Assembly (NCBI RefSeq): GCF_001421015.2
Contig: NZ_CP013023.1
Coordinates: 737,501-792,500, forward strand
Length of the DNA: 55,000 bases
Source: Paenibacillus bovis
GTDB taxonomy: Bacteria; Bacillota; Bacilli; Paenibacillales; Paenibacillaceae
Direction of reading: 5' to 3'
Below are positions 13,014-21,436 of the stretch, piece by piece. The first letter of the stretch is position 1. Each line of letters begins with the position of its first letter. The notes below the pieces were generated by a model. It was given only the letters and a program-made list of their open reading frames with translations, was not told the DNA's origin and made no database searches. The translations under genes and the position numbers were made by a program.

Positions 13014-13634
13014 TTATTGGGAATTGGGATCAGAAAGGGGTAACGGCGCTTCATAGGAGATCGAGGAGTCTTCCTCCAGATCGCTGGCAAGAATGGCATA
13101 AATCTGATGATCTTCCCACTCGCCATTAATTTTGACCAGCTGACGAGCAATGCCTTCTGCCTGGAAGCCGCATTTCTCCACTACACGGCGCGAAGCTGTA
13201 TTATGCGGAATAATACCTGCCTGGATACGATGCAGCCCAAGCGAGCGAAAGGCGTACTCCAAAACCAGCTTGACCGCTGCAGTCATATATCCCTGACCCT
13301 GCAGCAGATGACTCAGTGAATATCCGATCTCGGCAAACTGACCTACACCACGAACGATATGACTTAGCGAAACGGTGCCGATCAGTTCCTGCTGTGCCGT
13401 TATAAAGATGCCAAACAGGTATCCGCGGTCTTCTGCTGCTTCCTGGCGGCGCCGGTAAATCAGATCCAGCTGACTGGCCAGTGTAAAAAAATCTTCCGGA
13501 TAACGCGGTTCATACTGCTGATTCGCTTCACGGCTTTGCAGGCGAAGCTGCAGGAGAGATTCGGCATCATCAGGTTGGAGCTGCCGAATATGGATTCCTT
13601 TGCGGGTATTATACAGTTCAAGCGACATCGACAT
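13014..13634 (-). CDS. GNAT family N-acetyltransferase (RimJ/RimL type)
   Basis: A 206-residue acetyl-CoA-dependent acetyltransferase. The fold is recognisable from IRQLQPDDAESLLQL at the start, GTVSLSHIVRG (beta-4), the acetyl-CoA loop segment LLQGQGYMTAAVKLVLEYAF, and NTASRRVVEKCGFQAEG, which is typical of RimJ/RimL-like and MccE-type enzymes. The substrate cannot be read from sequence. A tail of about 25 residues (acidic, Pro/Ser-rich) follows the domain. The ATG lies 8 bases after AAAGGGGG, and the gene starts 14 bases after the tadA stop, so the two are likely co-transcribed. Confidence 0.85.
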   Translation of the reverse strand: MSMSLELYNTRKGIHIRQLQPDDAESLLQLRLQSREANQQYEPRYPEDFFTLASQLDLIYRRRQEAAEDRGYLFGIFITAQQELIGTVSLSHIVRGVGQFAEIGYSLSHLLQGQGYMTAAVKLVLEYAFRSLGLHRIQAGIIPHNTASRRVVEKCGFQAEGIARQLVKINGEWEDHQIYAILASDLEEDSSISYEAPLPLSDPNSQ

Positions 13635-13648
13635 AGCGGGAACCCCCT

Positions 13649-14203
<555 letters not shown>

Positions 14204-14212
14204 TTAACAGCT

Positions 14213-14281
14213 TGTGGATAAAATTGTGGATAACTATATTTTGCTGTGGAAAACCTTGCTGTGTAAGCGTTCTGTGGATAA
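14213..14281. promoter_or_regulatory. Cluster of DnaA boxes
   Basis: Three exact copies of TGTGGATAA (reverse complement of the DnaA box TTATCCACA) lie at 14213-14221, 14225-14233 and 14273-14281, all in the same orientation. A near match, TGTGGAAAA, is at 14245-14253. The first two are 12 bases apart start to start. The sequence around is AT-rich. Such clusters outside oriC are known in B. subtilis to bind DnaA and influence initiation. Here it lies between the divergent/adjacent minus-strand units tadA and motAB. Confidence 0.7.
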
Positions 14282-14403
14282 AATCGCACAAAAAAATCGT
14301 CTAAAACATCAAAATATTGCTATTTTATGTCCTTTTATAATTGTAGGCAATCCCTTCTTTGTTTTCAATCGCAATACGCAAAGAGCAGGTATAAAAAATC
14401 AAA

Positions 14404-14441
14404 AAACAGGCAGACACAGAATGCTCTGTATCTGCCTGTTT
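14404..14441 (-). terminator. Terminator of motAB operon
   Basis: AAACAGGCAGACACAGA (14404-14420) pairs with 14425-14441 with one mismatch around ATGC. On the minus strand the stem is followed by a T-rich stretch. It lies just after the motB stop. Confidence 0.8.
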
Positions 14442-14473
14442 GCAAAATGATTAACTAAATATCGTAGACACGA

Positions 14474-15322
14474 TTATTTATTGCCTGTCAGAGATTGCAG
14501 CGTAGGATTAACATCATTGTCCACATATTTACGGACAATAGCGACTTCAACACGGCGATTCTTGGCACGACCGATATTAGTATCATTGCTGACGATCGGA
14601 CGATATTCGCCGTAACCGATCGCACTGAATTTACGTGGATCAAGATTTTTGTTCAGCAATAGAATCTGCATGAAATTAAGTGCACGGTCCGAACTCAGAT
14701 TCCAGTTGGATGTGTACCGGGAGTTGGAGATCGGTACATTATCCGTATGACCGGAGACGATAACATCGTAATTCGGAATTTCCTGCAAAATGGTCGATAG
14801 TGACTTGGCCAGTTTGCGGGAATCTGTTTTGACGGTAGCCTGTCCGGAAGCGAACAAGGTGTTATCGCTAATCGTAATGCTCAATTCGGACTGATTCAAT
14901 TTGGTCGTCAATTGCGATTTCAGACCATTGTCTCTAATATACTTATCCAGCTTGCGTTTGAGATTTTCCAGATCCTGCTGCTCCTGCTTTTTCAGCTGCT
15001 CACGCAGTTTTTGCTTGGAAGAAGTGGAAGTCTCCTGCGAAGGTGCGGCAGCAGCAGATGCGGTAGAATCCTGTGGATCTTTGTTCGGCACTTTACCAGC
15101 AGTTGGAGCCATTGCATTCTCGTTCAATACACCAGAACCACCGGAAAAGGCAGCACTGAGGGCCTGAGCCATCTGTTCGAATTTGGCAGCATCCATGGAG
15201 CTCATGGAAAACAGCGTAATAAACAGGGCTAGCAGCAGGGTCATCAGGTCAGAATAGGGAAGCAGCCAGCTCTCGTCGGCATGCTCCTCATGGGGTTCAT
15301 GTCGTTTACCCTTCTTGCTCAC
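14474..15322 (-). CDS. motB: Flagellar stator protein MotB
   Basis: MotB anchors the stator to peptidoglycan and carries the ion-conducting aspartate. The start is GTG at 15322 (MSKKGKRHEP), 5-7 bases after GGAGGAGGTGG. It gives 282 residues and overlaps the motA stop by 17 bases, so translation is probably coupled. The single membrane helix has the conserved PYSDLMTLLLALFITLF with Asp25. A charged coiled-coil/linker covers about 85-145. The OmpA-like peptidoglycan-binding domain has SGHTDNVPI and GYGEYRPIVSNDT...NRRVEV. Whether the ion is H+ (MotB) or Na+ (MotS) cannot be settled by eye. Confidence 0.93.
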   Translation of the reverse strand: MSKKGKRHEPHEEHADESWLLPYSDLMTLLLALFITLFSMSSMDAAKFEQMAQALSAAFSGGSGVLNENAMAPTAGKVPNKDPQDSTASAAAAPSQETSTSSKQKLREQLKKQEQQDLENLKRKLDKYIRDNGLKSQLTTKLNQSELSITISDNTLFASGQATVKTDSRKLAKSLSTILQEIPNYDVIVSGHTDNVPISNSRYTSNWNLSSDRALNFMQILLLNKNLDPRKFSAIGYGEYRPIVSNDTNIGRAKNRRVEVAIVRKYVDNDVNPTLQSLTGNK

Positions 15323-16112
15323 TGGTTCCACCTCCTCCATCCGCGTCCATTGCTGCAACTTCAGTAGGAGTCAGGAATACAGACAGCTTTTGGCTGATGG
15401 CCATAGTTGATACGCCTGATTGAATCGACAGAAGTCCTTCGACCATCATCAGCTTTACTTCGACTTCTGTTTTCGACAGACGTTTCAATTTGTTAGCCAT
15501 CGGATGCCATAGTACGTAACCACTAAAGATACCGAGAACGGTTGCGATAAATGCACCGGCGATAGCATGTGACAGTTTACCCATATCACTCAAGTCGGCC
15601 AGTGCAGCGATCAGACCTACAACGGCACCGAGTACGCCGAGTGTAGGAGCATACATACCTGCCTGAGTGAAAATCAAAGCTCCGGAGCGGTGACGCTCTT
15701 CGGTTGCATTAATATCTTCCATCAGAACATCCTGAACAAATTCCTGATCGTTACCATCGATGATCATACGCATACCGTTGCGAAGAAACGTATTATCAAT
15801 TTCTTCGACTTTGGATTCTAGGGCGAGCAAGCCTTCACGACGGGTAATAGACGCCCATTCCATGAACATGCGTACCAAATCGATTTTGCTCATAAGCGGT
15901 TTTTCTTTGAAAATAATACCGAACAGCTTGGGAATACGTTTTACTTCTGCCATCGGGAATGCCATAAAGATTGTTCCTGCCGTACCTACGAAAATGATAA
16001 CGTAAGCCGCCGGGTTGTTAACCAAACTGATCAATGGAGCGCCTTTGAGCACCATACCAACCACCAGGGATAGAAACCCGAGCGCCAGGCCAATAATTGT
16101 TGAAATTTGCAT
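15306..16112 (-). CDS. motA: Flagellar stator protein MotA
   Basis: MotA is the four-helix membrane subunit that couples ion flow through MotAB to torque on the rotor. The ATG at 16112 (MQISTIIGLALG) is 4-5 bases after GAGGTG and gives 268 residues. Membrane segments are near 1-22, 30-50, about 150-170 and about 180-205. The cytoplasmic loop has the charged rotor-contact region (SITRREGLLALESKVEEI). The conserved PTLGVLGAVVGLI segment carries the channel prolines. First gene of motAB; a sigma-D-like promoter lies 80-110 bases upstream. No other flagellar or chemotaxis genes are in the window. Confidence 0.93.
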   Translation of the reverse strand: MQISTIIGLALGFLSLVVGMVLKGAPLISLVNNPAAYVIIFVGTAGTIFMAFPMAEVKRIPKLFGIIFKEKPLMSKIDLVRMFMEWASITRREGLLALESKVEEIDNTFLRNGMRMIIDGNDQEFVQDVLMEDINATEERHRSGALIFTQAGMYAPTLGVLGAVVGLIAALADLSDMGKLSHAIAGAFIATVLGIFSGYVLWHPMANKLKRLSKTEVEVKLMMVEGLLSIQSGVSTMAISQKLSVFLTPTEVAAMDADGGGGTSEQEG

Positions 16113-16198
16113 AATACACCTCGTCCATGAGTATAGTTTATTTCTTGCATCATTCTCTTCCATGGAATGATGGCGTTACTTAAAAAGCTGATACTTTT

Positions 16199-16225
16199 TT
16201 ATCGACAGAATATGATACTTTGTTA
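16199..16225 (-). promoter_or_regulatory. Sigma-D-like (flagellar) promoter for motAB
   Basis: On the minus strand TAAC (16225-16222), 15 bases, then GTCGATAA (16206-16199) resembles the sigma-D pattern TAAA-N15-GCCGATAT (3 of 4 and 6 of 8). Position, spacing and the motility genes downstream agree with the call. Confidence 0.55.
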
Positions 16226-16297
16226 AGAGTTTTTTGAGTTATAATGGAAAGAAGTTGGCAATTGTGACAATATGGGCAGATGGAAAGGAGAAGAGCC

Positions 16298-16591
16298 ATG
16301 GGGGTAAAACACGGTCGCGAATACGAAGAAATTCTCACGGATCTGACAGCGGCGCTGGATATGATACCGGACAGCTATATGTTTTTTCATATGGAATCGG
16401 AAGAATGGGTAGCGCTTCAGGATAGCGAAAAGCTCGAAGTACAGGAAGCGCTGGCTGAAGATCTTTTCTATGCACTGGGTTCAGAGCCTGTGATTCATGT
16501 AGGCAGCGGGATTGTTATTCATGACCCGGATACGCATCGGATTAATATTTTGATTGGCGAGGAAGAGATGACTTTTGTATCGCTGATCTGA
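16298..16591 (+). CDS. Small conserved-looking hypothetical protein
   Basis: A 97-residue acidic soluble protein with no signal peptide or membrane segment. The ATG at 16298 is 7 bases after AAAGGAG, which makes it a credible gene. A TATAAT at 16240-16245 could be its -10, overlapping the divergent motAB promoter region. The sequence has a helical first half (EYEEILTDLTAALDMI) and beta-like strands later (VIHVGSGIVIHD, RINILIGEEEMTFV). I do not recognise the family. It is divergent from motA and ends at a bidirectional terminator. Confidence 0.65.
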   Translation: MGVKHGREYEEILTDLTAALDMIPDSYMFFHMESEEWVALQDSEKLEVQEALAEDLFYALGSEPVIHVGSGIVIHDPDTHRINILIGEEEMTFVSLI

Positions 16592-16675
16592 TATCGGTCG
16601 TTACTCAGGTGTGTTTATATATCAATAGTCGGATAGTTGAATAAAAGACTGCCGGGTATCGGCGGCTTATAACCA

Positions 16676-16719
16676 AAAAAGCACATCTCGCAGTCTATAC
16701 GCTGCCGGATGTGCTTTTT
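16676..16719. terminator. Bidirectional terminator between hypothetical and acetyltransferase genes
   Basis: AAAAAGCACATC (16676-16687) and GATGTGCTTTTT (16708-16719) are exact complements with an inner CAG/CTG pairing. A and T runs on both ends suit the two converging genes. Confidence 0.85.
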
Positions 16720-16750
16720 GGAATTCACGGATGCTGCTATGAAGAAAAGG

Positions 16751-17248
16751 TTAGGCATTCTCCTTTTCATAAACCATACAATAAAAAGGCTTCATGCCAT
16801 CCGGTGTACGCCGTGTATACGTATCGGTAATATGAAATCCTGCTTTCTGGTAGGTACGAATCGCGCGCTGGTTCCAGGTGAGCACTTCCAGATCAATCTC
16901 GGCCTCCGGATTACGCTGGATAGCGGCTCTTACGACCGCAAGGGTGAATTCGGCACCATAGCCATGACCGCACAGATCCGGCCGCATGCCGATACCCAGC
17001 CGAATCGTCTGCTGCAAAGGAAAAAGCTGCGCAAAGCCGGCCAGTTCTCCCTTATTATTCAATACTGCCAGATACTGTTGCTGTCGCAGTTCGGGGTCTC
17101 CAAATTCGATCTCCAGCTCCTGCATCTGGTCCCAGGACATCCATCCATATATATCATAAGGCGGGTCGTATACCCATTCACATATTTCGGCAGCCTGCTG
17201 CTCATGGAGGGGAGCAGTATGAAAGTAAGGTACAGAAAAATGATTCAT
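16751..17248 (-). CDS. GNAT family N-acetyltransferase
   Basis: A 165-residue acetyltransferase. The ATG at 17248 (MNHFSVPYF) is 8 bases after GAGGAG; a GTG at 17257 overlaps the ribosome site. The acetyl-CoA binding region appears as IGMRPDLCGHGYGAEFTLAVVRAA, and the C-terminal NQRAIRTYQKAGFHITDTYTR motif is typical of RimI-like GNATs. An N-terminal segment rich in aromatic residues (EWVYDPPYDIYGW) resembles the aminoglycoside/small-molecule acetyltransferase subgroup, but no substrate can be assigned. Confidence 0.85.
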   Translation of the reverse strand: MNHFSVPYFHTAPLHEQQAAEICEWVYDPPYDIYGWMSWDQMQELEIEFGDPELRQQQYLAVLNNKGELAGFAQLFPLQQTIRLGIGMRPDLCGHGYGAEFTLAVVRAAIQRNPEAEIDLEVLTWNQRAIRTYQKAGFHITDTYTRRTPDGMKPFYCMVYEKENA

Positions 17249-17703
17249 AACAGTCACTCCTCATCATATATCATAGTGTCTCACTTGCTGGGACTGCATC
17301 CTGTACAGTTAGCTACTACAGATTATAAAAGTGGCACGGTTCACATTCAAGCTTAATAGCCAGGATATAATCCGAAAAGGAATAATATCCATGATCAGCT
17401 GCTTTACGACAGCGCACAAATCACAAGCGTACTATAAAGTGCGTTTGCCCGATATTTCAAAAATTAATATTAATTTTTACTGGAAAATGTGTTTACCATA
17501 ATTACGATCCGGGTACTATATAGTAGACATAATTACCTGAACAGTCGAACTTCACATTGCAGCAATTATTTTTCTCAAAATATGTAACCTATTCCCAGGT
17601 TGTTACGTCTTACAAGTAAGCAATAAAAAAACCGCAAAAGATTCTGGCGGGAATCCTTCACGGTTAGTAAATGAATTATATATACAGTTAGAATAAATGT
17701 TAA
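17249..17703. other. AT-rich intergenic region without recognised gene
   Basis: This 455-base gap lies between two minus-strand genes. It contains the terminator of the NlpC/P60 gene (17624-17665) on its right side. Candidate promoter for the acetyltransferase should be within 17260-17350 but no clear -35/-10 pair is seen. No ORF with a ribosome site is present. Confidence 0.5.
17624..17665 (-). terminator. Terminator of NlpC/P60 gene
   Basis: AACCG (17630-17634) pairs with CGGTT (17661-17665), and GATTC (17640-17644) with GAATC (17651-17655). On the minus strand a run of seven T follows. Confidence 0.7.
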
Positions 17704-18186
17704 TTACTCGGCTGCATAGCTGCTGTAAGAGAAGTTGCTCATTACACGCTTAGCGCCCACATAGCGGTTTTGGTAGTAGTCCATATCAATATTATCAATT
17801 CGTACGCCTTTGGATGTTGAAGCGTGTGCGAATTGACTGCTGCTTACCATAACGCCTACATGAGAAACGCCTGCCCCCGTAGTGTTGAAGAATACCAGAT
17901 CCCCAGCTTGCAGATCACTTTTGGATACAGCGTCGCCGACTTGATACTGAGAAGTCGATTGGCGAGGCAGATCGATATTCATTTGACCGAATACATATTG
18001 AGTAAATCCGGAGCAGTCAAAACCGCTAAAAGATGTTCCACCAATACGATATGGTGTACCCATGGCTGGTTCGATGATCTGGTCCATTTTGGAATTTGCG
18101 CTTGCACTGCTAGTCCCCATAACAGTAAACGCAATTGCGAATCCCATTACTGCGGCGGTTAGTTTCTTTTTCATATTCAAAATCAT
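17704..18186 (-). CDS. Secreted NlpC/P60 peptidoglycan endopeptidase
   Basis: A 160-residue exported cell-wall hydrolase that would cut the D-Glu-meso-diaminopimelate type peptide bond. Residues 1-31 are a signal peptide ending SSASAN. The catalytic domain fills the rest: Cys in GFDCSGFTQYVFG, His in GVSHVGVMV, and the third polar residue in FAHAST. No LysM or SH3 binding domain is present, so it is a single-domain enzyme. The ATG at 18186 is 4 bases after AAGGGG; an ATG at 18174 is also possible. A c-di-AMP riboswitch lies immediately upstream, fitting known control of wall hydrolases by this ligand. Confidence 0.93.
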   Translation of the reverse strand: MILNMKKKLTAAVMGFAIAFTVMGTSSASANSKMDQIIEPAMGTPYRIGGTSFSGFDCSGFTQYVFGQMNIDLPRQSTSQYQVGDAVSKSDLQAGDLVFFNTTGAGVSHVGVMVSSSQFAHASTSKGVRIDNIDMDYYQNRYVGAKRVMSNFSYSSYAAE

Positions 18187-18199
18187 TTGTCCCCTTCCA

Positions 18200-18320
18200 A
18201 TGCCTGCGAGGTTAGCTTAAGGATTCGGTAGAAGGTTTCCCCTATGATCCCTCCGAAACAAGATCAATTCACCCAAAACGGTTCCCCCGCTTCCCGGTGC
18301 CACGGAATTTGGCTTCACAC
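18200..18320 (-). ncRNA. c-di-AMP riboswitch (ydaO-yuaA type)
   Basis: Read on the minus strand the leader has the conserved blocks of this class in order: GCGGGGGAACC, GGGTGAATT, GGAGGGATCATAGG, ACCGAATCC and AGCTAACCTCGCAGGC. The class binds cyclic di-AMP and turns genes off in Firmicutes, often before wall hydrolases. The aptamer ends about 15 bases before the ATG, directly against the AAGGGG ribosome site, leaving no room for a separate intrinsic terminator. The boundaries are approximate. Confidence 0.9.
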
Positions 18321-18380
18321 TTATTGATTGCACCGTAGTCCATATTCGATTCACGACAAATTTCATCTTTTCTGACAAAA

Positions 18381-18409
18381 GTTACAAGCTTCATTGTTAA
18401 AGTTTACAA
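18381..18409 (-). promoter_or_regulatory. Possible promoter for riboswitch-NlpC/P60 transcript
   Basis: On the minus strand TTGTAA (18409-18404), 17 bases, then TGTAAC (18386-18381). Each box is 4 of 6. It lies about 60 bases upstream of the aptamer, a fitting place. Confidence 0.35.
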
Positions 18410-18715
18410 AGTTGTTACTAATAACTCGCTGGATTTATTTTAACAGAGGTTTTTTACTTTGGCAAACGTTTATTCATCCTTTTTTAAGGATAACTTGCTA
18501 AATGAATGCGTTAGCAAGCGAGAAAGCCCGTCACTATCAGGTTTGTAATTATTAAAAAAATTTAATCTTTGTTCTTCATTCAATGCCTATTCGTACTCAT
18601 TTGGGCTTATGCTTGCCTGTTCTTTAATCTTTTTCGGTTATAAATTTGTAAACTTTATACATTTGAGACAATTAAATTTCTTTTTTGCCGAAAAAGTGAC
18701 AGGAATCGACTTTCG

Positions 18716-18744
18716 TTGGCTTTTAAAAGGATATTCGTTACAAT
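18716..18744 (+). promoter_or_regulatory. Candidate sigma-A promoter for ywhD-like gene
   Basis: TTGGCT (18716-18721), 17 bases, then TACAAT (18739-18744, 5 of 6). The predicted transcript starts about 105 bases before the gene. The remaining part of the 18441-18857 gap is AT-rich and shows nothing else. Confidence 0.5.
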
Positions 18745-18857
18745 AATGATGATGTTATTATGTACAGTAAGAAATAAAAACAGCCGAACAAACTCATTTT
18801 ACCATTATAAACAGTTATGACTCATATATCCAATACAGAGAGGAAGTTACTAGACTC

Positions 18858-19376
18858 ATGGAACAAAATCAACCGGGCAAAAAAGCAGTATCTCTCAATA
18901 TTATCAGTAGCAGTACCAAAAGCAGCAAGCACAAAGGATTTGGCGCAGGTGCCATTAATCTGAACAATGTTTCTCCTATAATAGTAGATCGTGGTGAAGC
19001 GCGTATCGATATTGGTGCCATGCATGCCAAGAGCAAGGTCGAGCGCGGTATCAAGTTTACACCGAATCGTGAAGAGGTGGAGGGCGGTCGCCAGGTATGG
19101 GTCGTATGGGTAGCAGTAGACAAATTGGCAGAAGGCGCCAACTATGCCGGAGCTACTGCCTGCGAGATGTGGATTAATGAAGAAGATAAAAAAGGCTGGA
19201 AGATTCTCGCCGAGCATGTGAACAAACTGGATTACGCGATCAAGCGCCGGGTTATGCTGGAAGGACTGGATGAGGAAGCAAAAGCGGCGCTTCGTCAGCT
19301 GCTTGTCAGTCATAATGAGGAATGGTGGAACAACTCTTCCGAAGAATTAAAACAGGCACTGGAACCCCGAGCATAA
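18858..19376 (+). CDS. ywhD: YwhD family protein
   Basis: A 172-residue soluble protein. The segment GAGAINLNNVSPIIVDRGEARIDIGAMHAKSKVERGIKF, read in pieces, and later ACEMWINEE and LAEHVNKLD match what I recall of the B. subtilis YwhD family, whose function is unknown. The N-terminal 30 residues are Ser/Lys-rich and probably disordered; the C-terminus is helical (WWNNSSEELKQALE). In B. subtilis ywhD is in the same chromosomal neighbourhood as speE and the argS-rho block, which supports the call. The ribosome site is AGAGGAAG, rather far (about 12 bases) from the ATG. A terminator follows. Confidence 0.75.
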   Translation: MEQNQPGKKAVSLNIISSSTKSSKHKGFGAGAINLNNVSPIIVDRGEARIDIGAMHAKSKVERGIKFTPNREEVEGGRQVWVVWVAVDKLAEGANYAGATACEMWINEEDKKGWKILAEHVNKLDYAIKRRVMLEGLDEEAKAALRQLLVSHNEEWWNNSSEELKQALEPRA

Positions 19377-19442
19377 TAATGAAAAAATAGGTAAAAAAGT
19401 TTAATCTTTTTACTGCAATTATGCGTAACAATAATATAAGGC

Positions 19443-19477
19443 AAAAGCTGGAAATCTTGGATGGTTTCCAGCTTTTT
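19443..19477 (+). terminator. Terminator after ywhD-like gene
   Basis: AAAAGCTGGAAA (19443-19454) and TTTCCAGCTTTT (19465-19476) are exact complements with a 10-base loop and a T run. Confidence 0.85.
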
Positions 19478-19651
19478 CTTTGAGCAGAGGGGCTGCTGGA
19501 AAATATGTTTAATACTTGGAAGTATCGCAATAATTTATTGTGAATACATCATTGATAATTGGAAAAAAAGGGTATAATTGATTAAACACCTTTCTATTTC
19601 TACTCTATTTCTACAAAAATGGAAAATACCTTTCTCCAAATCGCGATAGGT

Positions 19652-19660
19652 TGTTATAAT
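19652..19660 (+). promoter_or_regulatory. Extended -10 promoter candidate for the KaiC-like operon
   Basis: TGTTATAAT carries the TGn extension and a perfect -10; the -35 is poor. A second TATAAT is at 19573-19578. The implied leader is about 70 bases. Confidence 0.45.
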
Positions 19661-19736
19661 TGCTGTACAGTCATCTTCGTAGGACAAAGCTACCCCTTGC
19701 TTGACTAAAATATTCTACAGATGGAGGGAGCAGTAT

Positions 19737-21167
19737 ATGCAGAAAAAGAAGGCTGTTCAAACGGGTATACCAGGTCTGGACGATATTCTATATGGTGGAG
19801 TGCCGCCTGGAGCTGTAGTAATTTTGGAAGGTGAACCGGGAACCGGCAAAACAACATTTGGTATGCAATTTCTGGTAGAAGGTGCAGTTAAGCATAATGA
19901 ACCGGGAATTTACATTACATTCGAGGAACTTCCGGAGCAGATCTATGAGGATATGAACGGCTTTGGCTGGGATTTGCGGGATCTTGAAAGGCAGAACAAG
20001 CTGCGCGTTATTTGTATGGAACCGGATATTTTGCTGGAACAAATGCTCCAGCCTCATGGCCTGTTCGAACAGATCGTTAATGAGATCGGCTGCAAGCGGG
20101 TAGTTATTGACAGTATCAGTCTTTTTAGAATGGTGGGAGATGAAGAAAACGTACGGACGAATGTATATTCTATCCGTAATATTATGCGCAAGCATTCCTT
20201 GACTTCCTTTTTTATCCGGGAGTATTCCGAGTTTGAAGGGATGAGCATGCCTTTTGAGAACTATATTTGCGATGGGATTGTACGCCTGTCCCTCAAGCCG
20301 CTAATGGATAAATACCGCAAGCGGACGATTGAAGTATTGAAAATGCGCGGTACTCGTATTCTGGAAGGGGAACATACCTACAAGTTTATCCATAATGGCG
20401 TATATATTGTGCCTTCCCTGTCGATGGCCGAAGACAAGATGCTGATTCGCGAAGCGGAAGTGCTGTCTACCGGTATCGATTCGCTGGATGATATGCTGGC
20501 AGGTGGTATTCCACGGGGCAGTGTATTCATGATTGATACAAACAGCAAAGCCAATTACCGTTATTTGCTGTCTTCAATTTATTCCCAGCGTATCAAGGAT
20601 GACGATTGTACGGTGACGATGATGTCGGGAAATACATCGCTGGATACTTTTGCAGACACGATCGAGCTGTTTGGGGTGTCACTGCGAGAAGCAGCACGTA
20701 AAGGGAAAGCCTTCTTTATTGAACATTATCGCAGAGCAGTGGAAGCGGATCTGGAAAAAGCTATGGTTCGTGTGGATAAAGTTACTAATGAAGAGTATGC
20801 ACAGGTGCTTAACGAGCGGCTGAATCCGATTTTTGAATGTGAAGATTTGTGTGACAAGCGCTGGTTTGTATATTATGATCTGAATACGATTATTTCCGAG
20901 CGAGGAAAAGATTTCCTGCTTCGTTATTTTGCGGAAGAGATGTCGATGTGGCGCTCACTGGGTATTACCATTGTAGTACACTGTAACTTTGCCGAGATTG
21001 GTTCGGAAACGGCTTCGTTCCTTGAGCGTACATGCAATGGTGTAATTCGTACGTGGGTAGATGGTAATTACCAATATCTGCAGGTGACCAAATCTCCGAG
21101 TGGACGTGTATCTGCTCCACACATTATCGCAAATGTAGCCGAGAAACCTTTCGTACAATTGATATAA
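19737..21167 (+). CDS. KaiC-like RecA-fold ATPase with degenerate second domain
   Basis: A 476-residue cytoplasmic protein built as two KaiC/RadA-like domains in tandem. Domain 1 (about 5-230) has TGIPGLDDILYGGVPPG, a full Walker A GEPGTGKTT (32-40), the paired glutamates TFEELPE (63-64) typical of KaiC, and Walker B RVVIDSIS (121-128). Domain 2 (about 240-470) repeats the entry motif as TGIDSLDDMLAGGIPRG, but its P-loop position reads MIDTNSKANYRYL, lacking the Gly-Lys-Thr, so it probably does not hydrolyse ATP. The ATG at 19737 follows GGAGGGAG by 6 bases. It is the first gene of a three-gene unit with a winged-helix protein and a LuxR regulator. There is no KaiA or KaiB here, so a clock role is not suggested; a signal-transducing or scaffold ATPase is my inference. 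Confidence 0.85.
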   Translation: MQKKKAVQTGIPGLDDILYGGVPPGAVVILEGEPGTGKTTFGMQFLVEGAVKHNEPGIYITFEELPEQIYEDMNGFGWDLRDLERQNKLRVICMEPDILLEQMLQPHGLFEQIVNEIGCKRVVIDSISLFRMVGDEENVRTNVYSIRNIMRKHSLTSFFIREYSEFEGMSMPFENYICDGIVRLSLKPLMDKYRKRTIEVLKMRGTRILEGEHTYKFIHNGVYIVPSLSMAEDKMLIREAEVLSTGIDSLDDMLAGGIPRGSVFMIDTNSKANYRYLLSSIYSQRIKDDDCTVTMMSGNTSLDTFADTIELFGVSLREAARKGKAFFIEHYRRAVEADLEKAMVRVDKVTNEEYAQVLNERLNPIFECEDLCDKRWFVYYDLNTIISERGKDFLLRYFAEEMSMWRSLGITIVVHCNFAEIGSETASFLERTCNGVIRTWVDGNYQYLQVTKSPSGRVSAPHIIANVAEKPFVQLI

Positions 21168-21184
21168 GGAGGGATTGGGACCTT

Positions 21185-21436
21185 ATGGTGGCAGAAAGTG
21201 ATGTGATTACATTGCAGATGGAATGCACGTTATTTTTTGAAAATAACCCGTATGCGATCGAGACCAGCAACGGCTTATCCAAGCGGCTTGGCCGCAGCCA
21301 GCAGGTAACGGAACAGGCATTGAACCGTCTGGCGGAGATGTCCATTCTGGAAAAGAATGGGCAAGGGATACGTGCGATCTATCGATATAAAGCTCCTTAT
21401 ATACAGACAGAAGTGGATCTGAATGCTTATGATTGA
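21185..21436 (+). CDS. Small winged-helix-like protein in KaiC/LuxR operon
   Basis: An 83-residue protein whose whole length reads as a helix-turn-helix with a wing: FFENNPYAIETSNGLSKRLGRSQQVTEQALNRL gives three helices and the tail GQGIRAIYRYKAP a beta hairpin. It starts 17 bases after the KaiC-like stop, with AAGGAGGG 11-12 bases upstream, and its stop overlaps the start of the LuxR gene. This coupling suggests fixed stoichiometry with its partners. It may bind DNA or act as a protein adaptor; I cannot assign it to a named family. Confidence 0.75.
   Translation: MVAESDVITLQMECTLFFENNPYAIETSNGLSKRLGRSQQVTEQALNRLAEMSILEKNGQGIRAIYRYKAPYIQTEVDLNAYD

Noticed and set aside
17249..17703. Possible small RNA in the gap before the NlpC/P60 gene
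   Set aside because: Only the minus-strand terminator is seen. There is no promoter aimed at it other than that of the NlpC gene.
19737..21167. Circadian clock gene kaiC
   Set aside because: KaiA and KaiB are absent and the second domain lacks a P-loop, so only a KaiC-like label is justified.
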